Shown piece by piece: positions 27,491 to 36,453 of a stretch of 64,000 nt of DNA. Origin of the DNA: Blastomonas aquatica (GTDB lineage: Bacteria > Pseudomonadota > Alphaproteobacteria > Sphingomonadales > Sphingomonadaceae); NCBI RefSeq assembly GCF_014639875.1, contig NZ_BMGD01000004.1, forward strand, positions 291,815-355,814, read 5' to 3'. Within the stretch, counting starts at the first letter, position 1. Every line of letters begins with the position of its first letter. Below the pieces are notes generated by a model, which had not been told where the DNA came from, ran no database searches, and saw nothing but the letters and a program-made list of their open reading frames with translations. The position numbers and the translations under genes were made by a program.

Positions 27491-28693
27491 TCACACCTGC
27501 TCGATCAACATCGCTATCCCTTGCCCCACGCCGATACACATCGTGGCGATCGCATAGCGCCCGCCGGTCCGCGCGAGCTCTTCGGTCGCGGTCAGCGCCA
27601 GCCGTGCGCCCGACATGCCCAGCGGGTGGCCCAGCGCGATTGCGCCGCCATTGGGGTTCACATGGGCTGCATCATCGGCGATCCCCAGCTGCCGCAGCAC
27701 CGCAAGGCCTTGCGCGGCGAACGCCTCGTTGAGTTCGATCACATCGACCTGCGATAGCTTGACCCCGGTCCGGGCAAGCAATTTCTGAACCGCAGGCGCA
27801 GGGCCGATGCCCATGATGCGCGGCGGCACGCCGGCAACGGCGGTGCCGACGATCCGCGCACGCGGCGTCAGCCCGTGACGGGCCGCTGCCGCTTCTGACG
27901 CGACGATCAACGCTGCCGCGCCGTCATTAACTCCGCTGGCGTTGCCCGCCGTCACCGTACCGCCCGCACGAACAATCGGCTTCAGGCCCGATAGCGCCTC
28001 GATCGAGGTCATCCGCGGGTGCTCGTCCTCGGCGACGATCACGGGATCGCCCTTGCGCTGGGGGATCGTCACAGGGACGATCTCGGCGGCGAGCCGTCCC
28101 GAGGCGATGGCGGCAGTGGCGCGCTGCTGGCTGCGCAACGCGAATGCGTCCTGATCGGCGCGGTTGATACCAAAGTCTTCGGCAACATTCTCGGCAGTCT
28201 CGGGCATCGAATCGACCCCGTGCACCGCTTTCATCAGCGGATTGATGAACCGCCAGCCGATTGTCGTATCATACACCGCATTGTCGCGGGCAAACGCGCT
28301 GCCCGCCTTGGGCATCACGAAGGGCGCGCGGGTCATGCTTTCCACGCCGCCTGCCAGCATCAGATCGGCATCGCCGGCACGAATCGCGCGTGCAGCAGAC
28401 CCGACCGCGTCCAGCCCTGATCCACACAATCGGTTGATCGTCCCGCCGCCAACGGTGTCGGGCAATCCGGCAAGCAATGCCGCCATCCGCGCGACGTTGC
28501 GATTGTCCTCGCCCGCCTGGTTGGCACAGCCCATCAGCACATCGTCGATCGCTTCTGCATCGAGCCTAGGATTGCGCGCGAGCAAGGCCCGCAACACGAC
28601 CGCCGCAAGATCATCGGGGCGCACGCCTGCAAGACCGCCGCCATAACGGCCGATTGGCGTCCGCACGGCATCGCAGATGAAAGCCTGGGTCAT
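27491..28693 (-). CDS. pcaF: 3-oxoadipyl-CoA thiolase
   Basis: This 400-residue thiolase has its nucleophilic Cys90 in [15 protein letters not shown], the catalytic His in [17 protein letters not shown] and the second Cys in [11 protein letters not shown]. Length and the [16 protein letters not shown] start match PcaF/PaaJ, which cleaves 3-oxoadipyl-CoA to succinyl-CoA and acetyl-CoA at the end of aromatic degradation. No other pca or paa genes are nearby, so a general acetyl-CoA acyltransferase role is possible. Confidence 0.88.
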   Translation of the reverse strand: MTQAFICDAVRTPIGRYGGGLAGVRPDDLAAVVLRALLARNPRLDAEAIDDVLMGCANQAGEDNRNVARMAALLAGLPDTVGGGTINRLCGSGLDAVGSAARAIRAGDADLMLAGGVESMTRAPFVMPKAGSAFARDNAVYDTTIGWRFINPLMKAVHGVDSMPETAENVAEDFGINRADQDAFALRSQQRATAAIASGRLAAEIVPVTIPQRKGDPVIVAEDEHPRMTSIEALSGLKPIVRAGGTVTAGNASGVNDGAAALIVASEAAAARHGLTPRARIVGTAVAGVPPRIMGIGPAPAVQKLLARTGVKLSQVDVIELNEAFAAQGLAVLRQLGIADDAAHVNPNGGAIALGHPLGMSGARLALTATEELARTGGRYAIATMCIGVGQGIAMLIEQV

Positions 28694-28724
28694 AAGCTGT
28701 TTTCCTGAATGAAGGCGGCTGATC

Positions 28725-29453
28725 TCAGCCCCGGAAATTGTCCTTGGCGGCGCGGCGATCGGCCAGTTGCGCAGCGCTCGATGCTCGCATGAAGGGGTTC
28801 GTCGCGCGTTCGAGCGCGATCGTGGTCGGCACCGTGGCCTCGCCGCGCAACCGCATCGCGTCCACCTCAGCCATCCGCGCGGAGATCGCGGCGTTGTCCG
28901 GCTCGGCTACCAGAGCATAACGTCCGTTCGATTGCGTATACTCGTGCGCGCAATACACCACCGTCTCGCCGGGCAGCGCCGATAACCGCTGCATATTATC
29001 GAACATCTGCTCAGCCGTGCCCTCGAAAAGGCGGCCACAGCCCATTGCGAACAGGGTGTCGCCGACAAAAATGCAATCCTCGCCCGCCAGATGGTAGGCG
29101 ATGTGGCCGCTGGTGTGGGCGGGCACATCGATGACATCGGCGCTCAGACCACCCAGCCTTACCGTGTCGCCGCCGCTGACGGTGACATCGAGCGTCGCGA
29201 TCCGGTCGCTCTCGGCGGCAGGCCCGGTGATGGTGCACCCGGTTGCCGCCTTGATCGCAGCGTTGCCTCCGACATGATCGGGGTGCCAATGGGTGTTCCA
29301 GATCTGGGTGATCGTCCAGCCGCGCTTTGCCGCCGCCTCCAGCACGGGCTCGGCCTCGGCGGGGTCGATGACCACCGTCTCGCCACTCGCAGGCTCGTGT
29401 GCCAGCCAGATGTAATTGTCGGAAAGTGCAGGGATGCGGACGATGTCAATCAT
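28725..29453 (-). CDS. gloB: Hydroxyacylglutathione hydrolase (glyoxalase II)
   Basis: This 242-residue metallo-beta-lactamase-fold hydrolase completes methylglyoxal detoxification by cleaving S-lactoylglutathione. The metal motif [12 protein letters not shown] (H55, H57, D59, H60) is intact, with [15 protein letters not shown] and [18 protein letters not shown] downstream. [15 protein letters not shown] supplies the last histidine, and the C-terminal glutathione-binding region is present. It is the last housekeeping gene before the accessory stretch. Confidence 0.95.
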   Translation of the reverse strand: MIDIVRIPALSDNYIWLAHEPASGETVVIDPAEAEPVLEAAAKRGWTITQIWNTHWHPDHVGGNAAIKAATGCTITGPAAESDRIATLDVTVSGGDTVRLGGLSADVIDVPAHTSGHIAYHLAGEDCIFVGDTLFAMGCGRLFEGTAEQMFDNMQRLSALPGETVVYCAHEYTQSNGRYALVAEPDNAAISARMAEVDAMRLRGEATVPTTIALERATNPFMRASSAAQLADRRAAKDNFRG

Positions 29454-29979
29454 GCCGGCTTTGTGCCCGCTCGCACCGCAAATGCCAAGACCGCATTGCA
29501 GCGGCTGACGGGAAACGGGAAGTGGTGGCAGGGCTTGTATCGAACTACTTCCCTATCATATTGTAACAGCTAACATTTTAAGATGGCTGGAAATTTACTC
29601 CCTCATATTCTCCCACATTTTAAGGCGGATACGCCATCGGTTGCTCCGATCGAGCCCTACCCCGCCTTGGCTGCTCGACCTCTCGGATCCTAGATAGCCG
29701 TATCCCGAAATCGCCTGCCCGATTAGCTGAGCAGGTTGTCTGCTGTCGACCCAGAATCGGTCATTCACGTCGGCCGCCATGAATGTCCGCGCTCGATAGA
29801 AGCTGCCGCTGGAACGCCCGAAAGTGGCCGCTCAGCAAGGCGCCCATTCCCCGTCATCCGATGTCCCGTTGTAATTGCTGTACACCGGACACCCAGTTTA
29901 CAAAATCGCAGCGGTAGCACTCGGGAGCGACCTGACTTCGTTTGACGCTCCACAGATAGAATATCATTCTATCCACAAC
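29454..29979. other. Intergenic region without recognised gene
   Basis: About 526 bases. No ORF looks coding and no tRNA was seen. GGGAAGT near 29517 is repeated inverted as ACTTCCC near 29547. On the minus strand around 29815-29845 there is GGCGCCTTGCTGAGCGGCCA, related to the heads of the dispersed repeats at 56341 and 60730. AT content rises toward 29970, upstream of nothing on this strand. Confidence 0.5.
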
Positions 29980-32292
29980 TTAACGTGTCAACCAGCGCAC
30001 CCATCGTTTTGGTTGATTATGTAACCAGAGATCCGGTCGCGTGTTCCTTGCCCATTTCCATGCCGCAGATGCGAGAATGTAGATGAAAAACGGGACGAAA
30101 AAGAGCAATGCGTAGATCATCACTGCTTCGGTAACGTTCATTATTGTATTGCCATCGAGACGTAAAGCATACAACCCCAGCAAGTCGAAATCGACAGGCT
30201 CAGCGGGTTTGGGAGGGTCACTATATGGGTCTCCCGCCGCACTCTCCCCGATCCAATAAATCATCTGCCCTGCACCAAAGATGCCCGTTCCCCCAAGCAG
30301 GATGTTCAGCTGTGTTTCGCGTCTTGCTGCGTCGGCATCTACTTTCTGCTGATGGCGCCGGCCAAGATCGCTTGCATGGTCTTCCAGGCTGGCGATCGCC
30401 ATGGCCAAGGCGTTTTTCTTGCGCGTGGTACCTCGCAGTTCTTCCAGCTTGGCGAAAACATCACGTTCGGTGTCGTAGCGAAACGGATTGGCATAGCGAA
30501 AGCGCTCAAAATCCCTGTATTCTGCCAGCTTCGCTTGATTGATCGCATATTCGGCTTTGTCGAACCTTGTGTCTCCATCAAGGGGCTCGCGTTCGTCGAG
30601 TGCCGTTAACTGCTCTCGGTCCTTGGCAGGCGATACAAGATACTCGATCCGTTCGATGCGTGCCATGCTGCGCTCTTCATGCTCTCGCGCAAGAAATTCA
30701 TTATGCATCGCCAGAGCGTGAATGAGAAACGCATAGGGACAGGTGCCGATGTAGTCGTTGCCTGCTTCCAAGCTGCGGCTCTTGGGGACGTATGTCACCA
30801 TCGCGCGGTGGTTGGCGTAGCGCACGAAGAAACGTTCGTCTGACTGCTCGTTGCTGTCGGGATAAATCGGGTCGATGCTATCCAGGATCTCCGAAGTGTC
30901 CTGATTCATAAAATCGATTATGTTCTGGTTGAACCCGGCAAGAAACAAATAGTCCAGACAATCCGTGCGGCCCAGTTCGAACGCCGGAATATGCAACGGC
31001 TCGGGTGTGTCGAGCGGCTCGCCTTTGGCATCGACAGTGCGCAACGCTGTACCGTTGCGGATTGCCGGAACAAGTGTTTGCACATTAGGAAAAAGGCTAT
31101 CGGGGTCTGGACGGAGATAGCCGAGCTCGGGGCTGATCATTGCTTCGTAATCCAGGGGATTGGCAACCCATTGCCAATAGCTTACATCCAACTGAACCGG
31201 AGTGTCAGCTTTCTCTGCCTGCTTGATGCGTGCAGCCAACTCCCGCTGATAGGGCGCATAGCATTCCTCACGCACCATAAATTTTCGTGCTATGCTCGCA
31301 TTGGTTGTGGGATCGACAGGCATCAGCCGCTTGAAGAAGCGCTCGTCATCGAAAAGGAACATGAAGCGCGATTTGGGCACCGTTAGTCCCGGCACCTCGA
31401 TAAACGGCACCTTGTTAATGAGCCAAGGCTCAAGGACGGCGGCGCGGGGTTTGCCGGTTTTCGCTTCCAGTCGATCGAACAGTTTTTCGGCATCTTTCAA
31501 CAGCCGCTGCTTGACAAAAGGCCAAAAGCACCGGGTGTTTCCAGCTTCGTCGGTCACCTTCATGCCATCTAGCGGATGGATACCGGTTCTACCTTCAAAA
31601 ACTGAGGTGCCATCGCGAGCCCGCGGCTTTTCTTTATCGGACGTGATTGTGTCGGGCTCGACTTCGTCTTGTTCGACCTGAAATTCTTTTGGCGCGGCGA
31701 GCTTCTGAAGCAACGACAGGAAATAAAAGGTCGACGGGTCGTAGCCGCGCACGTCGCCTTCTTCAGCCAGTGAAGCGTAATGGTGGCTGAAAGCCATATG
31801 ATAGCTTAGCGCACCGTTGTTATGAGCAAGCCAGAAACGACGAAAGCGCACTGCCCGCTCGTCTTCGAGACCGGGTGGGGTAGCACAATAGGTAACGCCC
31901 TCGGTCGACCATTCAATTGCATCGGGCATTTTGAAGATCAGCTTTTCGCTGGAACGGATTTGCTTTTCGGCAGCCTTGCGCTGCGCTTTCTGATCAGCTG
32001 TTGGGAGAGTGGGTGCGTCATCGACTGCGAGTAAATGCTCTTGCACTTCGCCCAACACTTCCCGGTCGGCAATGTCGTTGAACAACGGGTCGATAGCGTT
32101 GCGCAGCAGCATCGATGGAAGATGCGCCTGCTGAACATCGGCAAATTGCTTTTGGGTCAGCCTTAGCTCAGGCTGCCCCGCTGCTCCCGCGACATCGTCC
32201 GGCGGCATGTACAACGACAGTGTCCAATAAAGTGTGCCCGCGCGGGCACCTTCAAAATCATCACCTAATTGCCAATCTCCCCGTAGTGCCAC
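29980..32292 (-). CDS. Large protein of unknown function with two C-terminal membrane helices
   Basis: 770 residues and not recognised. Residues 1-600 are soluble and acidic, with no catalytic motif I can name. A long charged helical stretch follows (KKNALAMAIASLEDHASDLG, RRHQQKVDADAARR). It leads straight into a membrane helix (ILLGGTGIFGAGQMIYWIG), then a loop, then a second helix (MIYALLFFVPFFIYILASAA) and a basic tail. That soluble domain-stalk-TM-TM layout resembles CorA-type transporters, but no GMN motif is present. It is followed after 15 bases upstream by the GNAT-like gene; both read on the minus strand. Confidence 0.7.
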   Translation of the reverse strand: MALRGDWQLGDDFEGARAGTLYWTLSLYMPPDDVAGAAGQPELRLTQKQFADVQQAHLPSMLLRNAIDPLFNDIADREVLGEVQEHLLAVDDAPTLPTADQKAQRKAAEKQIRSSEKLIFKMPDAIEWSTEGVTYCATPPGLEDERAVRFRRFWLAHNNGALSYHMAFSHHYASLAEEGDVRGYDPSTFYFLSLLQKLAAPKEFQVEQDEVEPDTITSDKEKPRARDGTSVFEGRTGIHPLDGMKVTDEAGNTRCFWPFVKQRLLKDAEKLFDRLEAKTGKPRAAVLEPWLINKVPFIEVPGLTVPKSRFMFLFDDERFFKRLMPVDPTTNASIARKFMVREECYAPYQRELAARIKQAEKADTPVQLDVSYWQWVANPLDYEAMISPELGYLRPDPDSLFPNVQTLVPAIRNGTALRTVDAKGEPLDTPEPLHIPAFELGRTDCLDYLFLAGFNQNIIDFMNQDTSEILDSIDPIYPDSNEQSDERFFVRYANHRAMVTYVPKSRSLEAGNDYIGTCPYAFLIHALAMHNEFLAREHEERSMARIERIEYLVSPAKDREQLTALDEREPLDGDTRFDKAEYAINQAKLAEYRDFERFRYANPFRYDTERDVFAKLEELRGTTRKKNALAMAIASLEDHASDLGRRHQQKVDADAARRETQLNILLGGTGIFGAGQMIYWIGESAAGDPYSDPPKPAEPVDFDLLGLYALRLDGNTIMNVTEAVMIYALLFFVPFFIYILASAAWKWARNTRPDLWLHNQPKRWVRWLTR

Positions 32293-32307
32293 TGTTGCCC
32301 CCCAAAA

Positions 32308-33204
32308 CTAGAGCGCTGCTTTTGCGAGCGCGCGAAAACTATCGTATTTGCCGGTCGGCCCGCCCGCCCGCAGCAAGGCTAGCGCAGGCTCCATTGGCAG
32401 CAGCGCTACAGCCTCCGTTCGCGCGGCAAGCGCTGCGAGCTGACCAGTCGCTGACCCATCTGGCCGATCCAGCTTTCCCTTTAATACGGAGATAGCGAAA
32501 AAGCTTTGCAGATGGTCGTGTAGCATCCCTGCATCGACGCTCGGTCCAGGATAATCGATCACAGCATAAATCAGACCATCATCTGCCCGCTGGGTCGCCG
32601 AGAGCGCCGGCTGAACATAAGGAAAATCGACAACCCGCGCGCCGACGCGTGACCAGATCGCCAACCGGTCAACTTGGTCTAGCCCGGAATGTTTGGTATC
32701 TGTCGCATATTCTGCAGCCGTCAGCCGTAATGGATCATTTTGCTCGATGAACATTGCAGGCACCGCGTTCTCGCGATCCAGCTCCAGCGCAGCGAGGGCA
32801 AACTGTTGCACCGCTGCCAATATCTTGCGCAGCATTCCCCGCCCGCGTGCTTCTGTTTCTACGAACACATAGTTCAGCGCCACGGCAGCGGGCGGCAGCG
32901 CTGCACCACGTTGCATAGAAGTCGCCAGAAAGTTCGCACCACCCAGCAGATTACCGGCGTCATCCTCGAACACCGTGACCAGTTCGGAATGTACACGGCC
33001 GAAGGCGTGCCGATATTCACCGTTCAACGCGAGACATGCCTCGAACCCGGCCAGTTCCTCGCGCTCGTCGGGTAACACGAAGGCACGATCATAGCCCGCA
33101 AAGAACCGCATTAGCACTGGCGACCTTGGATCATCCGATGCCAGCGCACGCACCCCATCAGCAATGTTGAGCGTGAGTAACGGATTGATGCTTTTGACGG
33201 TCAT
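32308..33204 (-). CDS. GNAT-like N-acetyltransferase protein of unknown substrate
   Basis: 298 residues. An acetyl-CoA binding signature NYVFVETEARGRGMLRKIL (R-x-R-G-x-L type) near residues 110-128 supports a GNAT fold. The C-terminal ~130 residues (for example RVVDFPYVQPALSATQRADD) are an extension outside the minimal GNAT domain. It lies immediately upstream of the large two-TM protein on the same strand, so the two are probably one operon. The substrate is unknown. Confidence 0.65.
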   Translation of the reverse strand: MTVKSINPLLTLNIADGVRALASDDPRSPVLMRFFAGYDRAFVLPDEREELAGFEACLALNGEYRHAFGRVHSELVTVFEDDAGNLLGGANFLATSMQRGAALPPAAVALNYVFVETEARGRGMLRKILAAVQQFALAALELDRENAVPAMFIEQNDPLRLTAAEYATDTKHSGLDQVDRLAIWSRVGARVVDFPYVQPALSATQRADDGLIYAVIDYPGPSVDAGMLHDHLQSFFAISVLKGKLDRPDGSATGQLAALAARTEAVALLPMEPALALLRAGGPTGKYDSFRALAKAAL

Positions 33205-33530
33205 GTTTTAACAGTGTCACGCGGCCCGGTTTGCCGCAAGATGGCAGCGCACCCACAGTTTGGATTTAACCATGCTTGTTGGTCCCGTCGGTCATGAGTA
33301 GACTCAGCTTTCATAGCGAGGAGTCAGATCGGCGATAGGTATCCGCTACTGGCAAAACCCGCCGCTTGACACATCGCGTGGGAATGTCCGCAATGTCCCA
33401 TCAGCGGAAGTTCGGCAATTGGGCCGGTTGTTGAATGGCAGGTCCCGGCCACAAAATGGCTGAAGCCGCATGTCGGCTTTCAGGCAGCCGCCGCAGGGCA
33501 TCCCATGGCCGCAACGGGTGGAAAGCGGAC
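33205..33530. other. Intergenic region with dispersed repeat
   Basis: No gene seen. The right part, 33404-33522, is copy A of the dispersed repeat described below. The left part, 33205-33350, holds the likely promoter of the GNAT-like gene. Confidence 0.6.
33404..33522 (+). repeat. Dispersed intergenic repeat, copy A
   Basis: A ~119-base element with GGGCCGGTTGTTGAATGGCA, GAAGCCGCATGTCGGCTTTC and CAGGGCATCCCATGGCCG. It aligns nearly end to end with 60770-60889, with about 14 differences counted by eye. A more diverged relative is at 56379-56501. Confidence 0.8.
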
Positions 33531-33785
33531 CTAGGGCGCAAGCTGAACCCAGATAATGGGTACGCCATATTTGGCGGCCCATTGCTGAGCGGCAGCCAAG
33601 GCGGCTTCAATTGAAATGTCATCTTCGGCAAGTGATCTGTAGCCGACCCAATCACCATTGGCCTTCGATGAACCGCCTGAGCCAAAGAACCTGCCATCGT
33701 CAGATGCCTCGATTCTTAGCCACCGCATTTCGTCACCGCAGTCGGGCATGTCTTCATCGGGCGAGAGGTAAATGACATCGGCCAT
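33531..33785 (-). CDS. Small hypothetical protein
   Basis: 84 residues, acidic and soluble: an N-terminal MADVIYLSPDEDMPD, a central RWLRIEASDDGRFFGSGGSS, and a C-terminal helix-like AALAAAQQWAAKYGVPIIWV. Codon use and composition look genuinely coding. No domain is recognised. It lies between repeat copy A and another small ORF. Confidence 0.6.
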   Translation of the reverse strand: MADVIYLSPDEDMPDCGDEMRWLRIEASDDGRFFGSGGSSKANGDWVGYRSLAEDDISIEAALAAAQQWAAKYGVPIIWVQLAP

Positions 33786-33839
33786 CAGGCCATCCTGGCC
33801 TGCATCGCGAATGACCGCAACCAGGTCGTTAGCTGAGGT

Positions 33840-34037
33840 TCAATCCCGAGCCGCAAGTGCGCCTTCCAGCCAGTAGATGCGCTTTTGCCATTGCTTCGCC
33901 ATCTTAGCGGACGTCGCAATACTCAACCGACTGCGAGAACGAGCAAGCTCCGACCTCAACTCTTCGCTGCTGAGTTCGTCTAACTCTTCGTCTCGATGAG
34001 GAACACCTGATCGCTTGCCCATCGGATGGTTTTGCAT
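33840..34037 (-). CDS. Small charged hypothetical protein
   Basis: 65 residues, highly charged and likely helical: ELDELSSEELRSELARSRSR and AKMAKQWQKRIYWLEGALAA. The start could be M1 or M6 (MGKRSGVPH). It has no recognised domain. It is separated from the 84-residue gene by 54 bases on the same strand. Confidence 0.5.
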   Translation of the reverse strand: MQNHPMGKRSGVPHRDEELDELSSEELRSELARSRSRLSIATSAKMAKQWQKRIYWLEGALAARD

Positions 34038-34050
34038 TGCAAGCCTAATG

Positions 34051-34165
34051 TCCGCAACGGGGTCGCTTACTGAAAGGCAGCAAACTCCCAGAAGCGAGGT
34101 AAAGCCGCAAGGCCGCTTTCAGGATCGCGCCTCAGCCCCGCTCATTTCCAGTCGTGGGTGGGAAC
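34051..34165 (+). repeat. Diverged member of the dispersed intergenic repeats
   Basis: It begins GTCCGCAACGGGGTCGCTTA and ends GTGGGTGGGAACGGAC, matching the head (GTCCG..GGGGTCG at 23485) and tail (GGGTGGAAAGCGGAC at 33515) of other copies. The middle, with AAGCCGCAAGGCCGCTTTCA, is related to copy A. Confidence 0.55.
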
Positions 34166-34205
34166 GGACAAACCTCTAGTTTGCTCTTATGGCATAGAAG
34201 AGGTT

Positions 34206-35525
34206 CTAGCTCGCCTTCGCAGCCCTGACTTCCGCCTCTTTCTCCCAGCGGGCAATGCGTTCGTCGAGAGCTTCATGATCAGCCCAGTAGTTCGTCGGCA
34301 GAAATGCCTCCACGCGGCTGATCAGTTCCCGCGTGTCAGATTCATAGATGTGAAGCTCTCCGTTACCAATGTAGTCGCGTATGAAACGGTTTAACTCGGC
34401 GGCATAGTTTGCAGCGGGAACCGAGCCGTCATCGCGCCCGACAATATCGCGGCTCCATTCGAAACGTAGCCGCTCTTCGGGGAAATCGAGCACGATCACG
34501 AATTGCACAAGCTCATCTGGAGATAAATAAACGAGTTGCATCATCTTATTCTGCACGACGGCCTGCACAGGTTTCATGCCATGGAGCGCCGTGAAGGGTT
34601 CGCTCCGACGCAGTTCGACATCAATGACGGGAAGGTCGATCATCTCGTCCGGTTCCGGCTCAACCCCGTCAATGATCCTGCTGACGAGATCGTCTCCCAA
34701 TCGCTCTTTAAAGCCTGAGAGTTCGTAAAGATGTTCGCGCCAGATCGTGTGCCGGGTCTTGATGCCTAGGACGTTTTCGATGGCATGTTCGGCGAGGCCG
34801 AGCATGATCGGCAGTTCGTTCTGAAGGCGCTGATAATGACTGGCATCATCGGGATTGATAACCGGCTCGGCCGTAGCGTGGGCGATAGCCTGACGACCTG
34901 ACTTGTAAAGATGGTCCGCAAGATCGACGACGCCGGACGCCTTAAGCTTATCAAGTGCCTCGCGGCCCGTTCTATGCGTGATCTTTTCAACGTTGTCCGC
35001 GAACCAATTGCCGCGTTGCTTTCCATTCGGGATCGCACATTCAAGGACGCGGTAGAATGACAGGAAGGCGTAGGCCGGATGATTGAGACCGCGCCCCTCT
35101 CTCATTAAAGCGAGCGCCAGCTGACCGCGATTGGTCTTTGGCTCAGGAAGATATGTGAGGCTGAGGTCTTTAGTGATGACAAGACCGAATTCTTTTTGCC
35201 GCCCCATCGGGCGGGGCAGGTTTCCGCCGGTAAATTGCTCGACGATGATCCCGGAGCCTTCGGTCCAGGATAGAGCGCTTAAAAATCGTAATACCTTCGA
35301 TCGTGCAGCATTCAGTTCTTCACCTTCGTTCCGATCGTAAGCGACCGCCGGGAAGCTTTCATGTGTGATCGGGATGAGCCAGAACACATCGCCGAGATAA
35401 TCAACTTTCTGAGCTTCAACGGGCCAGCTTAAAGACGTCTCGAGATTGGCCACGACCCAGTTGCCGTTCTTGGCGATATCACCAGTGAGAATGTCTTTCA
35501 GCTTCGGAATTTCGAGTGCGGCCAT
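34206..35525 (-). CDS. MauJ-like protein with HEPN-type R-x4-H motif
   Basis: 439 residues, soluble. The family looks like the uncharacterised MauJ-like proteins scattered among proteobacteria. In the middle, KSGRQAIAHATAEPVINPDD contains R211-x4-H216, the HEPN ribonuclease motif pattern. It is preceded by a helix (REALDKLKASGVVDLADHLY), as in Apea/HEPN families. Whether the motif is catalytic cannot be judged from sequence alone. It is flanked by intergenic repeats and small hypothetical genes, an accessory setting. Confidence 0.65.
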   Translation of the reverse strand: MAALEIPKLKDILTGDIAKNGNWVVANLETSLSWPVEAQKVDYLGDVFWLIPITHESFPAVAYDRNEGEELNAARSKVLRFLSALSWTEGSGIIVEQFTGGNLPRPMGRQKEFGLVITKDLSLTYLPEPKTNRGQLALALMREGRGLNHPAYAFLSFYRVLECAIPNGKQRGNWFADNVEKITHRTGREALDKLKASGVVDLADHLYKSGRQAIAHATAEPVINPDDASHYQRLQNELPIMLGLAEHAIENVLGIKTRHTIWREHLYELSGFKERLGDDLVSRIIDGVEPEPDEMIDLPVIDVELRRSEPFTALHGMKPVQAVVQNKMMQLVYLSPDELVQFVIVLDFPEERLRFEWSRDIVGRDDGSVPAANYAAELNRFIRDYIGNGELHIYESDTRELISRVEAFLPTNYWADHEALDERIARWEKEAEVRAAKAS

Positions 35526-35864
35526 GCCCGAAAGCTAGCATGGCGCACCAGAAATAGCTGCAATTTTCGCCTTATCTCACGGCGGACTAAGCTACGAGCC
35601 GCGATCGATCATCTTATACTGTCGACCACGAATAACGTTAACAGTCCGCTCTCGACCCAAATTAAGCCATTCCGATGCAGTGGAGGGAATGTCGGCTCGC
35701 GCCGAAAACGGTCATCCATGGGGTCAACAGTAAACGGGCAGCTACCTGCCATCAGCTACATCTTCGCGAATGCGGCGAGATGCTGGAGGGCCGACCAGAT
35801 GGCCGGCCCTTTCGTCGCCTAGGCCAGAGCCAGTCAGATTGCAGTCGATTAGTCGGTCGAGCGC
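35526..35864. other. Intergenic region without recognised gene
   Basis: About 339 bases. No coding ORF. It holds the likely promoter of the MauJ-like gene at its left end and a probable terminator at 35787-35810 for the secreted protein at its right end. Confidence 0.6.
35787..35810 (-). terminator. Probable terminator hairpin
   Basis: AGGGCCG (35787-35793) pairs with CGGCCCT (35804-35810) around a 10-base loop. It lies about 55 bases downstream of the stop of the small secreted protein. There is no strong U-run, so confidence is moderate. Confidence 0.4.
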
Positions 35865-36209
35865 TCAATCGACGATTGTGACGTTGCCCATGCGATAGCC
35901 CTTCTTGGCCATTTTCTTGGTGTAGTGAACACGTTCATGCTTCAGCTCGACCGCATATTCCTCCCACGCGTCACGGCGATCCTCAATGTCGGTTGCACGG
36001 CGAAGATCGCCGCTGAGCTCCTTCTTCGACTCAAGCACGTTGATCGTGTAATCGAACCACAGACTGTTCTGGATGCCTGCAATCGGCGAGGTGATGATCT
36101 TTGATTCCTCGATCCGAGCAAACTGTTCTTCATACAGCATGGGAACGGCTGCACTGGCGACAGTTGCAAGACCGAAGATCGACATTGTCAGTGTGGCAAG
36201 CTTAAACAT
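35865..36209 (-). CDS. Small secreted protein of probable ECF regulon
   Basis: 114 residues. A signal peptide (MFKLATLTMSIFGLATVASA) is followed by a charged helical mature part (SKKELSGDLRRATDIEDRR) ending KKGYRMGNVTIVD. No domain is recognised. ATG 36209 has AAAGGAG eight bases upstream; the frame is open from a TTG two codons earlier. About 50 bases before the start is a promoter-like element (36257-36287) shared with the PRC-barrel-like gene next to it. Confidence 0.75.
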   Translation of the reverse strand: MFKLATLTMSIFGLATVASAAVPMLYEEQFARIEESKIITSPIAGIQNSLWFDYTINVLESKKELSGDLRRATDIEDRRDAWEEYAVELKHERVHYTKKMAKKGYRMGNVTIVD

Positions 36210-36256
36210 TTTCAATTCTCCTTTTGCTGAACATCACCATTGTTGGCGGTCAAACA

Positions 36257-36287
36257 GGAAACGGCTGGGCGCCGCGGTTTAATCCAT
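36257..36287 (-). promoter_or_regulatory. Promoter-like element, copy 1
   Basis: Read on the minus strand: ATGGATTAAACCG, then CGCCCAGCCGTT. It matches the element before the PRC-barrel-like gene at 22 of 28 aligned positions with no gaps. The CGTT at the gene-proximal end resembles an ECF -10, and ATTAAA lies about 20 bases upstream. It is ~50 bases before ATG 36209. Confidence 0.6.
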
Positions 36288-36453
36288 CCATCTCGGATAT
36301 TTTGGCACCAATCGAGCACACAGATAGAAGTTGTCGACAGGTGCAAAAAGAGGCGGTCAGGGCAAACGCGTCCGCCTCAGAGTTTGCGCGGCTCGCCCAC
36401 AAGCAGGCGGAAAAGAGCAAGCCGGACAAAAGCCAGATTAAGCTTCTGGTCCT

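Noticed and set aside
29736..29945. 69-codon frame in the gap before the 770-residue gene
   Set aside because: No coding character and it crosses a repeat head.
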